Shown: positions 40,253 through 49,465, counted from the first letter of the stretch. The stretch: DNA of 64,000 bases from Cupriavidus necator (GCF_013141915.1 NZ_SROX01000003.1:124001-188000), one strand, 5' to 3'. Numbers and translations are program-made. Notes: generated from the sequence alone by a model not told the origin.

Positions 40253-42325
40253 ATGAACACCAAGATCACCCCCCAACATCAGAGCAAGCCGGCGTACATC
40301 TATATCCGCCAATCGACGCTGGCCCAGGTGCGACACCATCAGGAGAGCACGGAGCGCCAGTATGCGTTGCGCGACAAAGCGCTGGCATTGGGCTGGCCAC
40401 AAACGTCGATCCGGATCCTGGATCGGGACCTCGGTCAGTCAGGCGCGCAGATGACGGGCCGCGAGGACTTCAAGACGCTGGTGGCAGATGTCTCGATGGG
40501 GCACGTGGGCGCCGTGTTTGCGCTGGAGGTCTCGCGCCTGGCGCGCTCGAATCTGGACTGGCATCGCCTGCTCGAGTTGTGCGCCCTCACCCATACCCTG
40601 GTAATCGACGCCGATGGCTGTTACGACCCAGGCGACTTCAACGACGGCCTGCTGCTCGGTCTCAAAGGCACAATGGCACAGGCGGAACTGCACTTTTTGC
40701 GCGGGCGCCTCCAAGGCGGCAAGCTCAACAAGGCGCAGAAGGGTGAGCTGCGCTTTCCGCTCCCGGTTGGGTTGTGCTATGACGACGAAGGCCACATCGT
40801 CCTGGATCCCGATGACGAGGTGCGCGGCGCCGTGCAGTTGGTGTTTCGTCTCTTTCGAGAGACCGGCAGCGCATACGCGGTCGTCAAGCGCTTTGCCGAA
40901 GATGGCCTGCGCTTTCCGAAGCGCGCCTATGGCGGCGCCTGGGCGGGCCGGCTCATCTGGGGGCGCCTGAGCCATGAGCGCGTGATCGGCCTGATCAAGA
41001 ATCCTTCGTATGCGGGCATTTATGTCTTTGGACGGTACCAGTACCGCCAGCGCATCACGCCACAGGGGGAGGTGCATAAGCGCGTGCAGCCGGTACCCAA
41101 GGCAGACTGGCGCGTCCATCTACCCGACCATCACGAGGGATACATCAGCCCGGAGGAGTTTGAGCGGAACCAGGCACGCCTGGCGGGCAACCGGACCAAC
41201 GGTGAAGGCACCGTGCTCAGCGGTCCGGCGCGTGAAGGATTGGCGCTGCTTCAGGGGATGCTGATCTGTGGCTGCTGTGGTCGGGCGCTGACCGTGCGCT
41301 ACCAGGGTAACGGTGGCATCTACCCAATGTACTTGTGCAATGCGCAGCGCCGCCAGGGTTTAGCGACCAGAGATTGCATGAGCGTGCGCAGCGACCTGCT
41401 CGACAACGCGATCGGCGAAGCGATGCTCGCGGCCCTGCGGCCAGCCGAACTCGAACTCGCCGTGACCGCCCTGAACGAACTCGAGCAGCGGGATCAGGCC
41501 ATCATGCGTCAGTGGCATATGCGCATCGAACGCGCCGAGTATGAAGTCGCTCTTGCCGAGCGTCGCTATCAGGAATGCGATCCCGCCAACCGTCTGGTCA
41601 CGGGCACCCTCGAGCGGCGCTGGAATGACGCGATGCTTCGCCTCGCAGCGATCAAGACGGAAGCCGCCCAGTTCCAGAGCCAGAAGGCGCGCGTTGCCAC
41701 ACCCGAACAGAAGGCCCAGATCCTCGCACTGGCGCGCAATCTGCCGCGCCTCTGGCGTGCTCCGGCGACCCCGGCGAAGGATCGCAAGCGCATGCTGCGA
41801 CTGCTCATCCGGGACATTACGGTCGAGAAACTTCCCGCAACCAGACAGGTGGTCCTACACGTGCGTTGGCAGGGCGGCACCTGTACCGACACCACCGTGA
41901 CTTTGCCCAAGCCGGTCGCCGACGCGATGCGCTATCCCACTGCAACCGTCGAGCACGTGCGCAAACTGTCGCAACATTTGTCCGACCCGCAAATCGCTGC
42001 GCACCTCAATCAGGAAGGCCTGCGCAGTTCAACTGGCAAATCGTTCACGCTCTCCATGGTCAAATGGATCCGCTTCCGGTACGGGATTGCGGCGACCAAC
42101 TTCATGCGGCCTGACGAACTCACGGTTCAGCAACTCGCTCACCGACTGGGCATCAGTCCACACGTCGTGTATTACTGGATTGAGCGCCAAGTCGTCCACG
42201 CTCGTAAGCTCGACGGGCGGGGCCCATGGTGGATCACGCTGGATCCCGTCAAGGAACAGCAACTGCGGGACTGGGTGCGCACTTCAGGGCATCTTCGGGG
42301 GCAACATTCCCACACTCAACTGTGA
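40253..42325 (+). CDS. Large serine recombinase
   Basis: 690 aa. The N-terminal resolvase domain starts YIYIRQSTLAQVRHH with nucleophile Ser21 and continues with ALEVSRLARSNLDWHRLLE. The recombinase domain has PSYAGIYVFGRYQYR, and the zinc ribbon LICGCCGRALTVRY with a later Cys pair. A long coiled coil lies near residues 400-490. The C-terminal helix-turn-helix LTVQQLAHRLGISPHVVYYWI is fused, as in related transposon recombinases. It inserts DNA without host factors at a short core. GAGG lies six bases upstream. All catalytic features look intact. Confidence 0.9.
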   Translation: MNTKITPQHQSKPAYIYIRQSTLAQVRHHQESTERQYALRDKALALGWPQTSIRILDRDLGQSGAQMTGREDFKTLVADVSMGHVGAVFALEVSRLARSNLDWHRLLELCALTHTLVIDADGCYDPGDFNDGLLLGLKGTMAQAELHFLRGRLQGGKLNKAQKGELRFPLPVGLCYDDEGHIVLDPDDEVRGAVQLVFRLFRETGSAYAVVKRFAEDGLRFPKRAYGGAWAGRLIWGRLSHERVIGLIKNPSYAGIYVFGRYQYRQRITPQGEVHKRVQPVPKADWRVHLPDHHEGYISPEEFERNQARLAGNRTNGEGTVLSGPAREGLALLQGMLICGCCGRALTVRYQGNGGIYPMYLCNAQRRQGLATRDCMSVRSDLLDNAIGEAMLAALRPAELELAVTALNELEQRDQAIMRQWHMRIERAEYEVALAERRYQECDPANRLVTGTLERRWNDAMLRLAAIKTEAAQFQSQKARVATPEQKAQILALARNLPRLWRAPATPAKDRKRMLRLLIRDITVEKLPATRQVVLHVRWQGGTCTDTTVTLPKPVADAMRYPTATVEHVRKLSQHLSDPQIAAHLNQEGLRSSTGKSFTLSMVKWIRFRYGIAATNFMRPDELTVQQLAHRLGISPHVVYYWIERQVVHARKLDGRGPWWITLDPVKEQQLRDWVRTSGHLRGQHSHTQL

Positions 42326-42339
42326 GAGGTGCATTATGA

Positions 42340-42669
42340 GATCACCGTCGGTATGCCGAGATTGCGGAACTCCCCCGGTTTGCCGACTTTCGGGATCGAG
42401 ACCTGCCGGACCGGTTGCGGCTGATAGGTCCGCGCACGCAGTTCTGCCTGCAGACGGTCCAGATGCTGGTCCGCCTGTTCGGCAAAGTCTGCCACGCTGA
42501 TTCCATCGACACCGCCACTGCCCCGGTTGGCCCGGACTCGCTCCCAGGCGACTTCCAGATTCTTCCGTTGAAAAACCTTGTCAATTAATGAGTGGACCTT
42601 CCTTGCTTCCATCGGGTTGATCCAGTCAGACAGTCTCCTCGGGCGCGGATGTACGGGTATTTCACTCAT
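42340..42669 (-). pseudogene. ltrA: Group II intron reverse transcriptase, N-terminal part
   Basis: MSEIPVHPRPRRLSDWINPM then VFQRKNLEVAWERVRANRG, GGVDGISVADF and VSIPKVGKPGEFRNLGIPTVI: RT domain 0/1 of a bacterial group II maturase. The open frame runs a few codons into the inserted element and stops. The remainder is at 38392-39395. Confidence 0.88.
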
Positions 42670-43619
42670 GGAACTGATCCTCCTCCGTGTCCTTACTCAC
42701 TGTCGTCCGGGCTCTTCCCAATCATCTTCGCCGGCTGCCTTCCCCGACCCACTTCTGTCGCCGATCGCTCGGTCACGTGGTTTTGGCCACGCTTCAGGTA
42801 CTACTCAGCCGTCCGACTACTGGCACAGCACCGCTCGCCACTTCGCTCCTCGCTTATAGGCTCACTTCCCGCGGTGCCACCCGCAGACTGTGCCAGTCCT
42901 CCTGAGGTCACACGCTGTTCTTCCGTACCGTGCCGTCCGCAAACACCTTGGTGCGGTGGGTGAATGAGAACGCCTTCGCCCCCATACTGCGGGCTCGACC
43001 TTGCCCCACCTTTGGCCGACCGGTTCGTCATCGGGGCAGCCCCCATCGACTACGGCCCGGTACTTCTCCTCATGCCCTTCGGATTCCACCTCGCGGTGGA
43101 CACCCTGCCCTCCGGAGACCTACGGGAAGGTGGCTCCAGGTCTGCCTTGGCTGTCTCCGGCTTTCGCCTTCGTGCCCGGTTAGGCATCTCCATACCTGCC
43201 TTCTCTCTCCGGCCAGCGAGGCATTACCCCCGCTTTTGGATATGACGCCCCTCATCTGAGCGTCAGAGGGACTTGAACCCTCCCGAACAACGCGCTGCTC
43301 AGCGCACAATATGGCCTCTGCTGACTTCTACACCGCCATCCCGACGCCTCTCGACGTCGGTAGCACCATGGCAGCGGTGCAGATCTCCCCGGGTATGACG
43401 CACCCACCTTCACGCTTATGCCTGTCGGATATACGCCGCACCGTTCCGTGCAAGTACTGGGCTTTGGCAATTTTGGCTACCTCACCCCGATACGACGCCT
43501 CATCCGCTTCCTGTTCGTCAGGCCAGCGCTTTGCCTCGGACTTCCTTCAGACTCCCAGTCGCCCGGGAAACCCTTGTCTCTGGCTAACACTTCCCCTTGC
43601 CGGGTGTGTAAGGGACTTG

Positions 43620-43652
<33 letters not shown>

Positions 43653-43663
43653 CAAAAAAAAAA

Positions 43664-44995
43664 GGTTCTTCACCGATTTCCGGGGAAGGCCGCCCGGATC
43701 TTCAGGAAGAAGTAATGGTCATCGCGGAAGCCATAGGCCATCCGTTTGATGACCTTGATCCGGTTATTGATGCCTTCCACCAGATTGGTTCCCAACGGCC
43801 AGCGGCTGTGAGCCAGGATGCCGGGTAAATATGGCTTGAGGCGTTTGGCGAACAGGCACAGAGGTGCGATGCCGCTGGCCATTGCGCGCTCGTACCACCC
43901 TTGCCAGAAGCGCCGGGCGTAGCCGGGATGCCGATATGTCCAGAGCGTCTTGAGATCGTCCTTGAGCACGTAGACGGTCATCAGCGCTTGGTTGGCAGCC
44001 AGTATTTCATCAAGCCGGATCTGATCGGCCTCACGCGTGACGTTCTCCCGATTGCGCAGCAGTAACCAACGAGAAGACTTCACCACCTGACGAGCGGTCT
44101 TGTCGCCGCGCAGCCGATTAGCCTCATCCACCCTGACGCGGTCGATGACCTCACGACCGTACTTGGCCACCACGTGGAACAGGTCATAGACAACCTCCGC
44201 TTGCGGGCAGTGCATCCGCACTTCCAGGTCGTAGGCGGTATTCATGTCCATCACCGCGGCGCGAAGCCGGGCACAGCCTTCAGGGCCAAGCAGCTTGAAG
44301 AAGGGCCGGATTTCCTCTCGGGAGCGACCGCGCCCGACCCAGAGTACCCGCTTGCTCGACGGCTCGACGATGACTGTGGCATAGCGATGGCCCTTCTGGA
44401 TCGCAAACTCGTCCATCGCGATCACCGTGACCCCGCTCAGATCGACCGGTCCCAATTCCCGCTCAAGATGGCGCAGATCGATGCGCTTGACCGTGGTCCA
44501 GGCCAACCGGTAGAAGGCCGCGACATGGCGCAACGACATGACCTTGCACAGTTGCGCTACGCTGGCCGCAAGCCGCGTCGTAACCCGCGCATAGGGCGCG
44601 AGCCAGTCCAGGCGCTCCAGCTTCGGGCCACATCGCCGGCAAGCCAGACGAAGTCGCGGCACGATCAGCTCCACCGGAATCTCGAACACAGGCAGATCCC
44701 GCACGCGCCGCTCTACCCGATCATGGATACTGCTAACGCCCCGACCACAGCCATCGCAGCACCGCCTACGGCGCCCCTTAGGTTCCAGCCGGATGATGCA
44801 AATACGCTGCCCATTGCGGGTCTCTTCCCAACTATCGCGCATGCGATAGCCTTCCCAGCAGCCGAGCTGGGCCATACAATCGCGTGGGGCCAACCTCCAC
44901 CTTCCTGATTCTTGTTGTGTCGCAACTCCAAGATAACAGTGGTGGGCGTGTTGGCCCTTTTTGTTTCTAAACGGTCACGCAGATCGGCGAAGAAC
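43664..44995 (-). mobile_element. ISL3-family insertion sequence
   Basis: Ends are inverted repeats: GGTTCTTCACCGAT at 43664 and ATCGGCGAAGAACC ending 44995 (13 of 14 complementary). Flanks are runs of A (43654-43663 and 44996-45004), compatible with the 8-bp target duplication of ISL3 elements. One transposase gene fills it. Inserted in the T-tract (minus strand) of the terminator at 44996. Confidence 0.88.
43670..44893 (-). CDS. ISL3-family transposase
   Basis: 407 aa. The N-terminal zinc-finger region has CCDGCGRGV and [13 protein letters not shown]. The DDE domain follows: [21 protein letters not shown] (first Asp), VVMD-like [14 protein letters not shown] (second Asp) and [20 protein letters not shown] (Glu). 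Ends FPGNR at the left inverted repeat. Full length and without frameshift, so probably active. Confidence 0.9.
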   Translation of the reverse strand: MAPRDCMAQLGCWEGYRMRDSWEETRNGQRICIIRLEPKGRRRRCCDGCGRGVSSIHDRVERRVRDLPVFEIPVELIVPRLRLACRRCGPKLERLDWLAPYARVTTRLAASVAQLCKVMSLRHVAAFYRLAWTTVKRIDLRHLERELGPVDLSGVTVIAMDEFAIQKGHRYATVIVEPSSKRVLWVGRGRSREEIRPFFKLLGPEGCARLRAAVMDMNTAYDLEVRMHCPQAEVVYDLFHVVAKYGREVIDRVRVDEANRLRGDKTARQVVKSSRWLLLRNRENVTREADQIRLDEILAANQALMTVYVLKDDLKTLWTYRHPGYARRFWQGWYERAMASGIAPLCLFAKRLKPYLPGILAHSRWPLGTNLVEGINNRIKVIKRMAYGFRDDHYFFLKIRAAFPGNR

Positions 44996-45030
44996 CAAAA
45001 AAAAGCCCAGCAGTTTGCTGGGCTTTTTTG
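44996..45030 (-). terminator. Rho-independent terminator used as landing site by two mobile elements
   Basis: AGCCCAGCA-AAC-TGCTGGGCT followed in the transcript by a T run that is split by the ISL3 element and continues at 43663-43654, then GGT and the group II intron 5' end. It also works on the other strand (TTTTTT on both sides). It ends the primase operon. Confidence 0.88.
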
Positions 45031-45046
45031 TGAATGGGATGGCCTC

Positions 45047-45256
45047 TCAGTGAAGAGTCGGCGCCAAACAGTAGTCGAGGGCGGAATCGAACGAGAACTT
45101 CCGGTCTAGGAACGTGAAGCCACCGGACGGCTCTCGGCGGTACACATCGAAGAATTGCGCTTCCGATTGTCCGGCCTGAACTTCCGTAGCGGCGGTCGCA
45201 CGCATAGCTTGGATATGCAGTTTATTGATGATTGCTGTGAAACCCTTTTGCGGCAT
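45047..45256 (-). CDS. Small hypothetical protein, 69 aa
   Basis: MPQKGFTAIINKLHIQAMRATAATEVQAGQSEAQFFDVYRREPSGG, with GAGGAG well placed before the ATG at 45256. Soluble, the C-terminal FTFLDRKFSFDSALDYCLAP suggests a small beta-alpha fold. Last gene before the terminator, translated from a leader with a clear pseudoknot. Unknown family. Confidence 0.65.
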   Translation of the reverse strand: MPQKGFTAIINKLHIQAMRATAATEVQAGQSEAQFFDVYRREPSGGFTFLDRKFSFDSALDYCLAPTLH

Positions 45257-45359
45257 TGCTTTTCTCCTCGGAGAGCCTGCCAAGGGGGGACTCCTTCCCT
45301 GTGGGAAGGACCCACAGGGCAGAGGTTAGGTAAGGCGCCACCGGCTGGTGGCGAACTGA
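45257..45359 (-). promoter_or_regulatory. Leader with pseudoknot
   Basis: Transcript: CGCCACC/GGTGGCG hairpin, then CCCTGTGGG-TCCTT-CCCACAGGG (45297-45319) followed at once by AAGGA, the exact complement of the loop. AAGGA also resembles a Shine-Dalgarno, so loop pairing could mask ribosome entry; the main site GAGGAG lies further on. Confidence 0.65.
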
Positions 45360-46436
45360 TCAGGCGGTAACAGCCTGTTGAGACATCAGGCGCAACTGGT
45401 ACTCGGTGCGCCATTGATCGCAGAAGTCGGTTCCACGAACCTTTGGTCGATGCATGACGGTGTGCAGCCCTTCGGCGCGCAACCGCTTTTCCAACGCGAG
45501 CGCGTCGGCCATGCCTGGGGACTTTCGGGTCTTCGGGTCGATCCTGTCAAAATCCGCGAAGATGTGGACCGTGCGGATGCCCAGGTCCGGCGGCACCACA
45601 AACTGACTCAGCAGTACCCGGTTGAGGCAATTCCATGCCGGCACGCCGAAGAGCATGTACGCCGCATAGGCGCTCTCCAGCCCTTCCGCGACACCAACTT
45701 CACCATCGCGCGGTTGCATCAGACGCACTGCACCACCGGTCAGCGGCAACGCAGACACACCATTGCGCTTGGCCGGGAGGATCTCCCCATCCGCAGTGAT
45801 TATCGTCGCCTTGGCGGGCTGTCGCGGGTCGAGCGACGTGCGATGCACCGTGGCCATGCGCCCATCTGGCCGTGTGAATTGCGCAACGATGGTCGGGTAG
45901 CGGCCAACAAGCTGGCCTTCATACCAATAGTCCTGCACCGCCAGGCGCAAGGCCGTTGGCCGCGGCGCGCGCAGGCCAGGAACCCGGGCAGCAAGATAGC
46001 GCATGGCGTGATCGCCAGGCACCAGCCCGGCAGCAGCTTCCCACTGCTTCGCAATACGCCGCATCTTGGTGGCGGGATCTACTGCTTTCCCCCGGCGAGC
46101 TGAATTTGGCCTCGTAAAGGGGGGGTCGATCGGCACAGCCCGCTCGCCATTCAAGTCCCGCCACAGTTCCGAGTAGGTCATGCCGGTGTAGCAACGCACG
46201 AGCTCGAGGCCGTCGCCGGCTTTCGGATTCCCTGCATTGCACTTCCGGCAGACCCAATCGCCGCGGCCGCGTTTGTTGTCATAGGTAAAGCGGTCATGGC
46301 CACCACAGAGGGGGCACGGACCTGGGCGTCCTCGCCAGAAGTTGTCCGTCAGGACTTCCGCTGGCACGTACTGCCTCACCAGAGCGTCCCATTGAGCGGG
46401 CGTCCAGCTTTTTACGATATCACTCAGTTCTTTCAT
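45360..46436 (-). CDS. DNA primase with zinc finger and TOPRIM domain
   Basis: 358 aa. Zinc-binding N-terminus CPLCGGHDRFTYDNKRGRGDWVC when read through, then RKCNAGNPKAGDGLELV (CxxC...CxxC), as in P4- and plasmid-type primases. The TOPRIM domain has VGVAEGLESAYAA (catalytic Glu) and VHIFADFDRIDP (DxD). It makes RNA primers for plasmid lagging-strand or transferred-strand synthesis. Preceded by leader hairpin copy 10 only 24 bases upstream of the ATG, followed by the 69-aa gene. No helicase domain is fused. Confidence 0.88.
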   Translation of the reverse strand: MKELSDIVKSWTPAQWDALVRQYVPAEVLTDNFWRGRPGPCPLCGGHDRFTYDNKRGRGDWVCRKCNAGNPKAGDGLELVRCYTGMTYSELWRDLNGERAVPIDPPFTRPNSARRGKAVDPATKMRRIAKQWEAAAGLVPGDHAMRYLAARVPGLRAPRPTALRLAVQDYWYEGQLVGRYPTIVAQFTRPDGRMATVHRTSLDPRQPAKATIITADGEILPAKRNGVSALPLTGGAVRLMQPRDGEVGVAEGLESAYAAYMLFGVPAWNCLNRVLLSQFVVPPDLGIRTVHIFADFDRIDPKTRKSPGMADALALEKRLRAEGLHTVMHRPKVRGTDFCDQWRTEYQLRLMSQQAVTA

Positions 46437-46500
46437 GGGATGGCTCCAGGTGGAGGGTTGGTCGATGCCTGAGACAGGCGAAGGAACGCTTGCTCAAAAG
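46437..46500 (-). promoter_or_regulatory. Short primase leader, hairpin copy 10
   Basis: Transcript GCCTG-TCT-CAGGC plus ATCGACC at 46460-46481, with the stem changed on both sides compared with other copies, then CTCC-ACCT-GGAG and the primase ATG. The leader is unusually short, so ribosome binding would have to occur within or beside the hairpins. Confidence 0.65.
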
Positions 46501-46648
46501 ACATCCCGGCCGAGGCCAGAAGGTCTTTTCAGCATTGCGTTTAGCTGAGGGGAATATGGGGATTTGGCCGAGCGGCCGAGAAAGGCACCGCTGCTACCGG
46601 GCAAGCCGGTAGCAGTTAGTTCAAAGAGGCACTTCTTGGAGGAGCGCG

Positions 46649-47218
46649 TCAGTACATCGGCGCGCCATCGTTGCGGAAGGGAATGCCATCGAGCACTGCA
46701 GGTCGCGCGAAGGGAATCTCATTGTCGTCGAATCCGCCGAATCCACCCGACGGCGGTTGCGCAGGCTGCTGACGCGCCGCGCCCGAGCGTTGCGTTGGCG
46801 GAGCCGAGCGCTGCTCGCTCCCACGACGCTGCTGCGAATCCGCTCGCTCTGCGCCGGCATCGCCGTCGTCATCGTTGACACCCGCGCGACCACTGAGCAT
46901 CTGCATTTGATCGGCGACGATCTCGGTACTGTACTTGTCCTGGCCGGACTGATCCTGCCACTTGCGCGTACGAATGCGGCCTTCGATGTAGACCGGCGAA
47001 CCCTTGCGCAGGTACTGACCAGCAATTTCTGCCAGCTTGCCGAAGAACGAAATGCGATGCCATTCGGTGGCTTCCTTCATTTCGCCGGACTGCTTGTCCT
47101 TGTAGCGATCGGTGGTCGCAATACGGATGTTTGTCACCGCGTCGCCACTGGGCATGTAACGAGTTTCAGGATCTGCCCCGAGGTTGCCCAGGAGGATGAC
47201 TTTGTTGACGGATGCCAT
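46649..47218 (-). CDS. ssb: Single-stranded DNA-binding protein
   Basis: 189 aa. OB-fold signature [25 protein letters not shown], then [31 protein letters not shown] Gln/Gly/Pro-rich linker follows. The acidic tip that recruits partners appears as FDDNEIPF but is followed by about 20 further residues instead of being terminal. It coats plasmid single strands during replication and transfer. Same strand as primase, 212 bases apart. Confidence 0.93.
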   Translation of the reverse strand: MASVNKVILLGNLGADPETRYMPSGDAVTNIRIATTDRYKDKQSGEMKEATEWHRISFFGKLAEIAGQYLRKGSPVYIEGRIRTRKWQDQSGQDKYSTEIVADQMQMLSGRAGVNDDDGDAGAERADSQQRRGSEQRSAPPTQRSGAARQQPAQPPSGGFGGFDDNEIPFARPAVLDGIPFRNDGAPMY

Positions 47219-47230
47219 GGTGCTTCCTAT

Positions 47231-48031
47231 TCAATGAACGAGATTGATGTTCCAGACCCACCTGTCCCAGAGCTTCTGCTCTCCGGTCCTTGGGTCCTTA
47301 ATGGGATCGCCAGTCTTCTTATCGAAGGCTGGCACCTTTTCCTTGCGCAGGCGTTTGACCGCAACACGGTCACCCAGCTTGCAACCGGCTTCTGCGAGAG
47401 CGTCCTTCAGACCTTCGCCCTGCAGGGTCTTCTCGCCGGCACTCGTGTACAGCTTGACGGCAAACGAAGTGTAGGTACGAGGCCCGCCAGACTTACGGTT
47501 GGGGAACTCCATTTCGCCCCACTCGATGAGCTTGCCCACGGTGTAGGCGGAAGAGGAACCCTTTTCAGAGGAGGCGCTTCCGCCCCCTTCCCGCTCGCCG
47601 TCTTCGCGTTTGCTGCGCGATGGCTGGGCGCCATCCAAGCTACGCGTTGGCTGAAAGCGGCGCCCTCCTGCTGGCGCGTCACTACTTGTCGGCACGTCCG
47701 GCGTGAGTTCGCGCTCGGCTTGAAAAATGACGTCAGCCGCGACCTTCTCCAGCGCTTCGCCTGGATGCACGCTGACCTGTTTCCAACGAGGGATCACCTC
47801 CGGCAGCAGCTTGTCGCCATACGGCGTGCTTTGCAGCCGATGATGAAAGCCCCCAACGAAGTGGATCACGCGATCACCTTCGTCCCGAAGCAGATGGGGG
47901 ACGCCGTGAACATAGAACTGCCGCTCGTTGGCGGCGCCCGTGCCGACCGGGATCGTGCTGGGAGAGGATGACCCTCTGTGTTCCGCGCTCAGAACACCGG
48001 CCACACGCTTGATGAGATTGAGCCAAGTCAT
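47231..48031 (-). CDS. Hypothetical protein with C-terminal domain seen in plasmid polyvalent proteins
   Basis: 266 aa. The N-terminal 100 residues are unknown; the middle is Ser/Gly/Arg-rich linker. The last 90 residues, VGKLIEWGEMEFPNRKSGG through LYTSAGEKTLQGEGLKDAL and AGCKLGDRVAVKRLRK, resemble the small beta domain found at the ends of relaxase-, zeta-toxin- and TraC-like plasmid proteins (GxLxxxGxAxY...WGxDLxxAL...GDxVxL). Twelve bases upstream of ssb, so probably acts in DNA processing. Confidence 0.55.
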   Translation of the reverse strand: MTWLNLIKRVAGVLSAEHRGSSSPSTIPVGTGAANERQFYVHGVPHLLRDEGDRVIHFVGGFHHRLQSTPYGDKLLPEVIPRWKQVSVHPGEALEKVAADVIFQAERELTPDVPTSSDAPAGGRRFQPTRSLDGAQPSRSKREDGEREGGGSASSEKGSSSAYTVGKLIEWGEMEFPNRKSGGPRTYTSFAVKLYTSAGEKTLQGEGLKDALAEAGCKLGDRVAVKRLRKEKVPAFDKKTGDPIKDPRTGEQKLWDRWVWNINLVH

Positions 48032-48034
48032 GGT

Positions 48035-48463
48035 CTAAAGAAGGGAGCCACAGCACAAACGTCGGACCACATCGAGGTCGCAACGCAGCCTGGCATGATT
48101 GAGAATCACGTCTTGCAGGGTCTCAGGGTCGACCCCGGATACTGCGCAGACGTAGCTATATGGCAACGCGCCATTCCAGTAGCCAAAGATCCAGCCGAGC
48201 GTCATCGAGTATTCCTCCAGATCGAGAGGCCGATTGCGCATGCGGGCACGCAGCATCTCGGCACAGTCGATGAGGGACTCCGGCATGTTGTCGCCGCGCC
48301 GGCTATCGCAGGCGAGGCTGATGAGAGCGTCGACCATTTTCTCGCGCACCGCCTTGCTCCAGAGAGAAGGGTCGGGCAACGGGTCGAGCTTGGGAGGGGG
48401 CACTACGATGGCGGCCGCCTCACCGAAGAAGTCGAGCTGCCATCCCGCTGTTGTCGTTTCCAT
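48035..48463 (-). CDS. Hypothetical protein, 142 aa
   Basis: METTTAGWQLDFFGEAAAIVVPPPKLDPLPDPSLWSKAVREKMVDAL: short disordered start, then helices; the C-terminal ALPYSYVCAVSGVDPETLQDVILNHARLRCDLDVV may be a small helical domain. GGAG lies in a leader stem before the ATG. Three bases from the next gene, so one operon with the 266-aa protein and ssb. Confidence 0.6.
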   Translation of the reverse strand: METTTAGWQLDFFGEAAAIVVPPPKLDPLPDPSLWSKAVREKMVDALISLACDSRRGDNMPESLIDCAEMLRARMRNRPLDLEEYSMTLGWIFGYWNGALPYSYVCAVSGVDPETLQDVILNHARLRCDLDVVRRLCCGSLL

Positions 48464-48559
48464 GATGGTCTCCGGACAGGCACCCGGAGACCCGCCAGCC
48501 GGCGGATAACGGGTACCCGCGACAGGTGGAAAGCGCCGCCTCAGAGAGGCGGCAACGGA
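48464..48559 (-). promoter_or_regulatory. Leader with ribosome-site hairpin
   Basis: Transcript hairpins: GCCGCCTC-TCT-GAGGCGGC (48535-48553), and GTCTCCGG/CCGGAGAC (48468-48491), whose right arm contains the GGAG Shine-Dalgarno of the gene at 48463. The first resembles an extended version of the common 5' hairpin, but the ATCGACC tail is missing. Confidence 0.55.
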
Positions 48560-48868
48560 TCAGGAACGGTCGTGCGTTCCCGCTCGACGAAGCGGCGTCA
48601 CCACAGCCGAGCGTTCATACGGTTGCTCGAGCGGATCTCCCACTTGATGCGATTCGTGCTTCGATTTGGATTGGGTATCCGGCATCGAAACCTTCGGCGC
48701 TGCGGGCACGGCCTTGTTCCAGACCATGGCCCGGTGATACAGGAATGACAGTCCAACGACGGTCACAAAGGCACCGACGATGAACGACTGCGACGCCATG
48801 TACAACACCATGCAGAGCATGAAGAATTTGAATGGACGCTTGATGAGATTCGTGACAAAGGATTCCAT
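48560..48868 (-). CDS. Small membrane protein, 102 aa
   Basis: MESFVTNLIKRPFKFFMLCMVLYMASQSFIVGAFVTVVGLSFLYHR: two closely spaced membrane helices in the first 50 residues, then a polar tail. GGAGAG precedes the ATG at 48868. It sits behind the leader with hairpin copies 11 and 12. No family is recognised. Confidence 0.65.
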   Translation of the reverse strand: MESFVTNLIKRPFKFFMLCMVLYMASQSFIVGAFVTVVGLSFLYHRAMVWNKAVPAAPKVSMPDTQSKSKHESHQVGDPLEQPYERSAVVTPLRRAGTHDRS

Positions 48869-49110
48869 AGTTTCTCTCCAGAAACGTTGCAAGGGATTTC
48901 CTGGCAGATGCCAGGCGATGGTTCGATGCTCCGAGGGAGCAAGGAATCTCTGGAGGAACAGCTGCGCTTCAACGCGCTTGCGGCATGCAGTAGCGCATGG
49001 CGAAAGCACGCTGGCGTGGGCGGGGGACTATGAGATTGAGCGCTGCCGCCATTCGGCGCGCACTAGGTCGATGCGTCTGAACGCAGGTTTGTCACGATCC
49101 TAACGACAGA
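48869..49110 (-). promoter_or_regulatory. Leader with two hairpin copies (11 and 12)
   Basis: Copy 11, GCGT-TCAG-ACGC plus ATCGACC at 49066-49087, twelve bases after the -10-like TAGGAT. Further downstream, copy 12 is GCTCC-CTC-GGAGC plus ATCGAACC at 48920-48940: same layout, every stem pair changed together. Then CCTGGCA/TGCCAGG (48900-48915) and the GGAGAG ribosome site. Confidence 0.65.
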
Positions 49111-49153
49111 GGATCAAGGAAGGTAGGCAGAAAGCTAACCAAAACACGGTGGC

Positions 49154-49184
49154 TTTCCGGGAAAAACGCATGAGCATGCTCATG
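49154..49184 (+). repeat. Palindrome-containing element, copy 3
   Basis: TTTCCGGGAAAAACGC followed by the perfect palindrome ATGAGCATGCTCAT (49170-49183). Located in the divergent intergenic region between the 102-aa membrane gene and the plus-strand coiled-coil gene. Confidence 0.65.
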
Positions 49185-49247
49185 GTTTGAGGTCGCGTCC
49201 GCAAATTAAGGTTTGTTTATTTCTGTTTTTCGAATGTCTAATATCGA

Positions 49248-49352
49248 CCCCTAACGTTAGGGGTAAACCCCTAAATTCCCGGGCAAACGGTACCGATAAG
49301 CGAAGCATAAGCAACCAGCTTTGCACCTGTCCCGGCAAATGACACCCCTAAA
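49248..49352 (+). repeat. CCCCTAA repeats in an AT-rich intergenic region
   Basis: A perfect 16-base palindrome, CCCCTAACGTTAGGGG (49248-49263), then CCCCTAAA at 49268 (20 bases from the first, about two helix turns) and again at 49345. The preceding 40 bases are unusually AT-rich for this window. Iteron-like or operator-like; it lies upstream of the coiled-coil/FlhC-like pair. Confidence 0.55.
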
Positions 49353-49465
49353 TGAAGAGCTTTTGCTGACCAAAAGGCGTCGCACGTTCCGTACTCTCCA
49401 TGAGGACTTGACAACGCTTCTGGGCCGTAACGCTGGTTGTCAGGTTCCTTCCAAGTGAGCGAAAA

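Larger units (their letters stand above)
39396..42341 (+). mobile_element. Large serine-recombinase element inserted at a GA dinucleotide
   Basis: About 2946 bp, oriented opposite to the intron. Its boundaries follow from rejoining the reverse transcriptase: left flank ...CCTGTCGA, right flank GATCACCGTC..., sharing the dinucleotide GA (39394-39395 and 42340-42341). Serine recombinases exchange at a 2-bp core, so GA is the likely crossover. It encodes DUF5372-like, DUF6788-like and recombinase proteins. No long terminal repeats are seen. Confidence 0.75.

Noticed and set aside
40126-40746. Open frame overlapping the start of the serine recombinase
   Set aside because: GTG start without a ribosome site and mostly overlapped by the recombinase in another frame; only the first 40 codons are outside it.
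46757-47971. 404-codon plus-strand open frame opposite ssb
   Set aside because: It spans ssb and the following gene on the opposite strand, both well supported; shadow frame.
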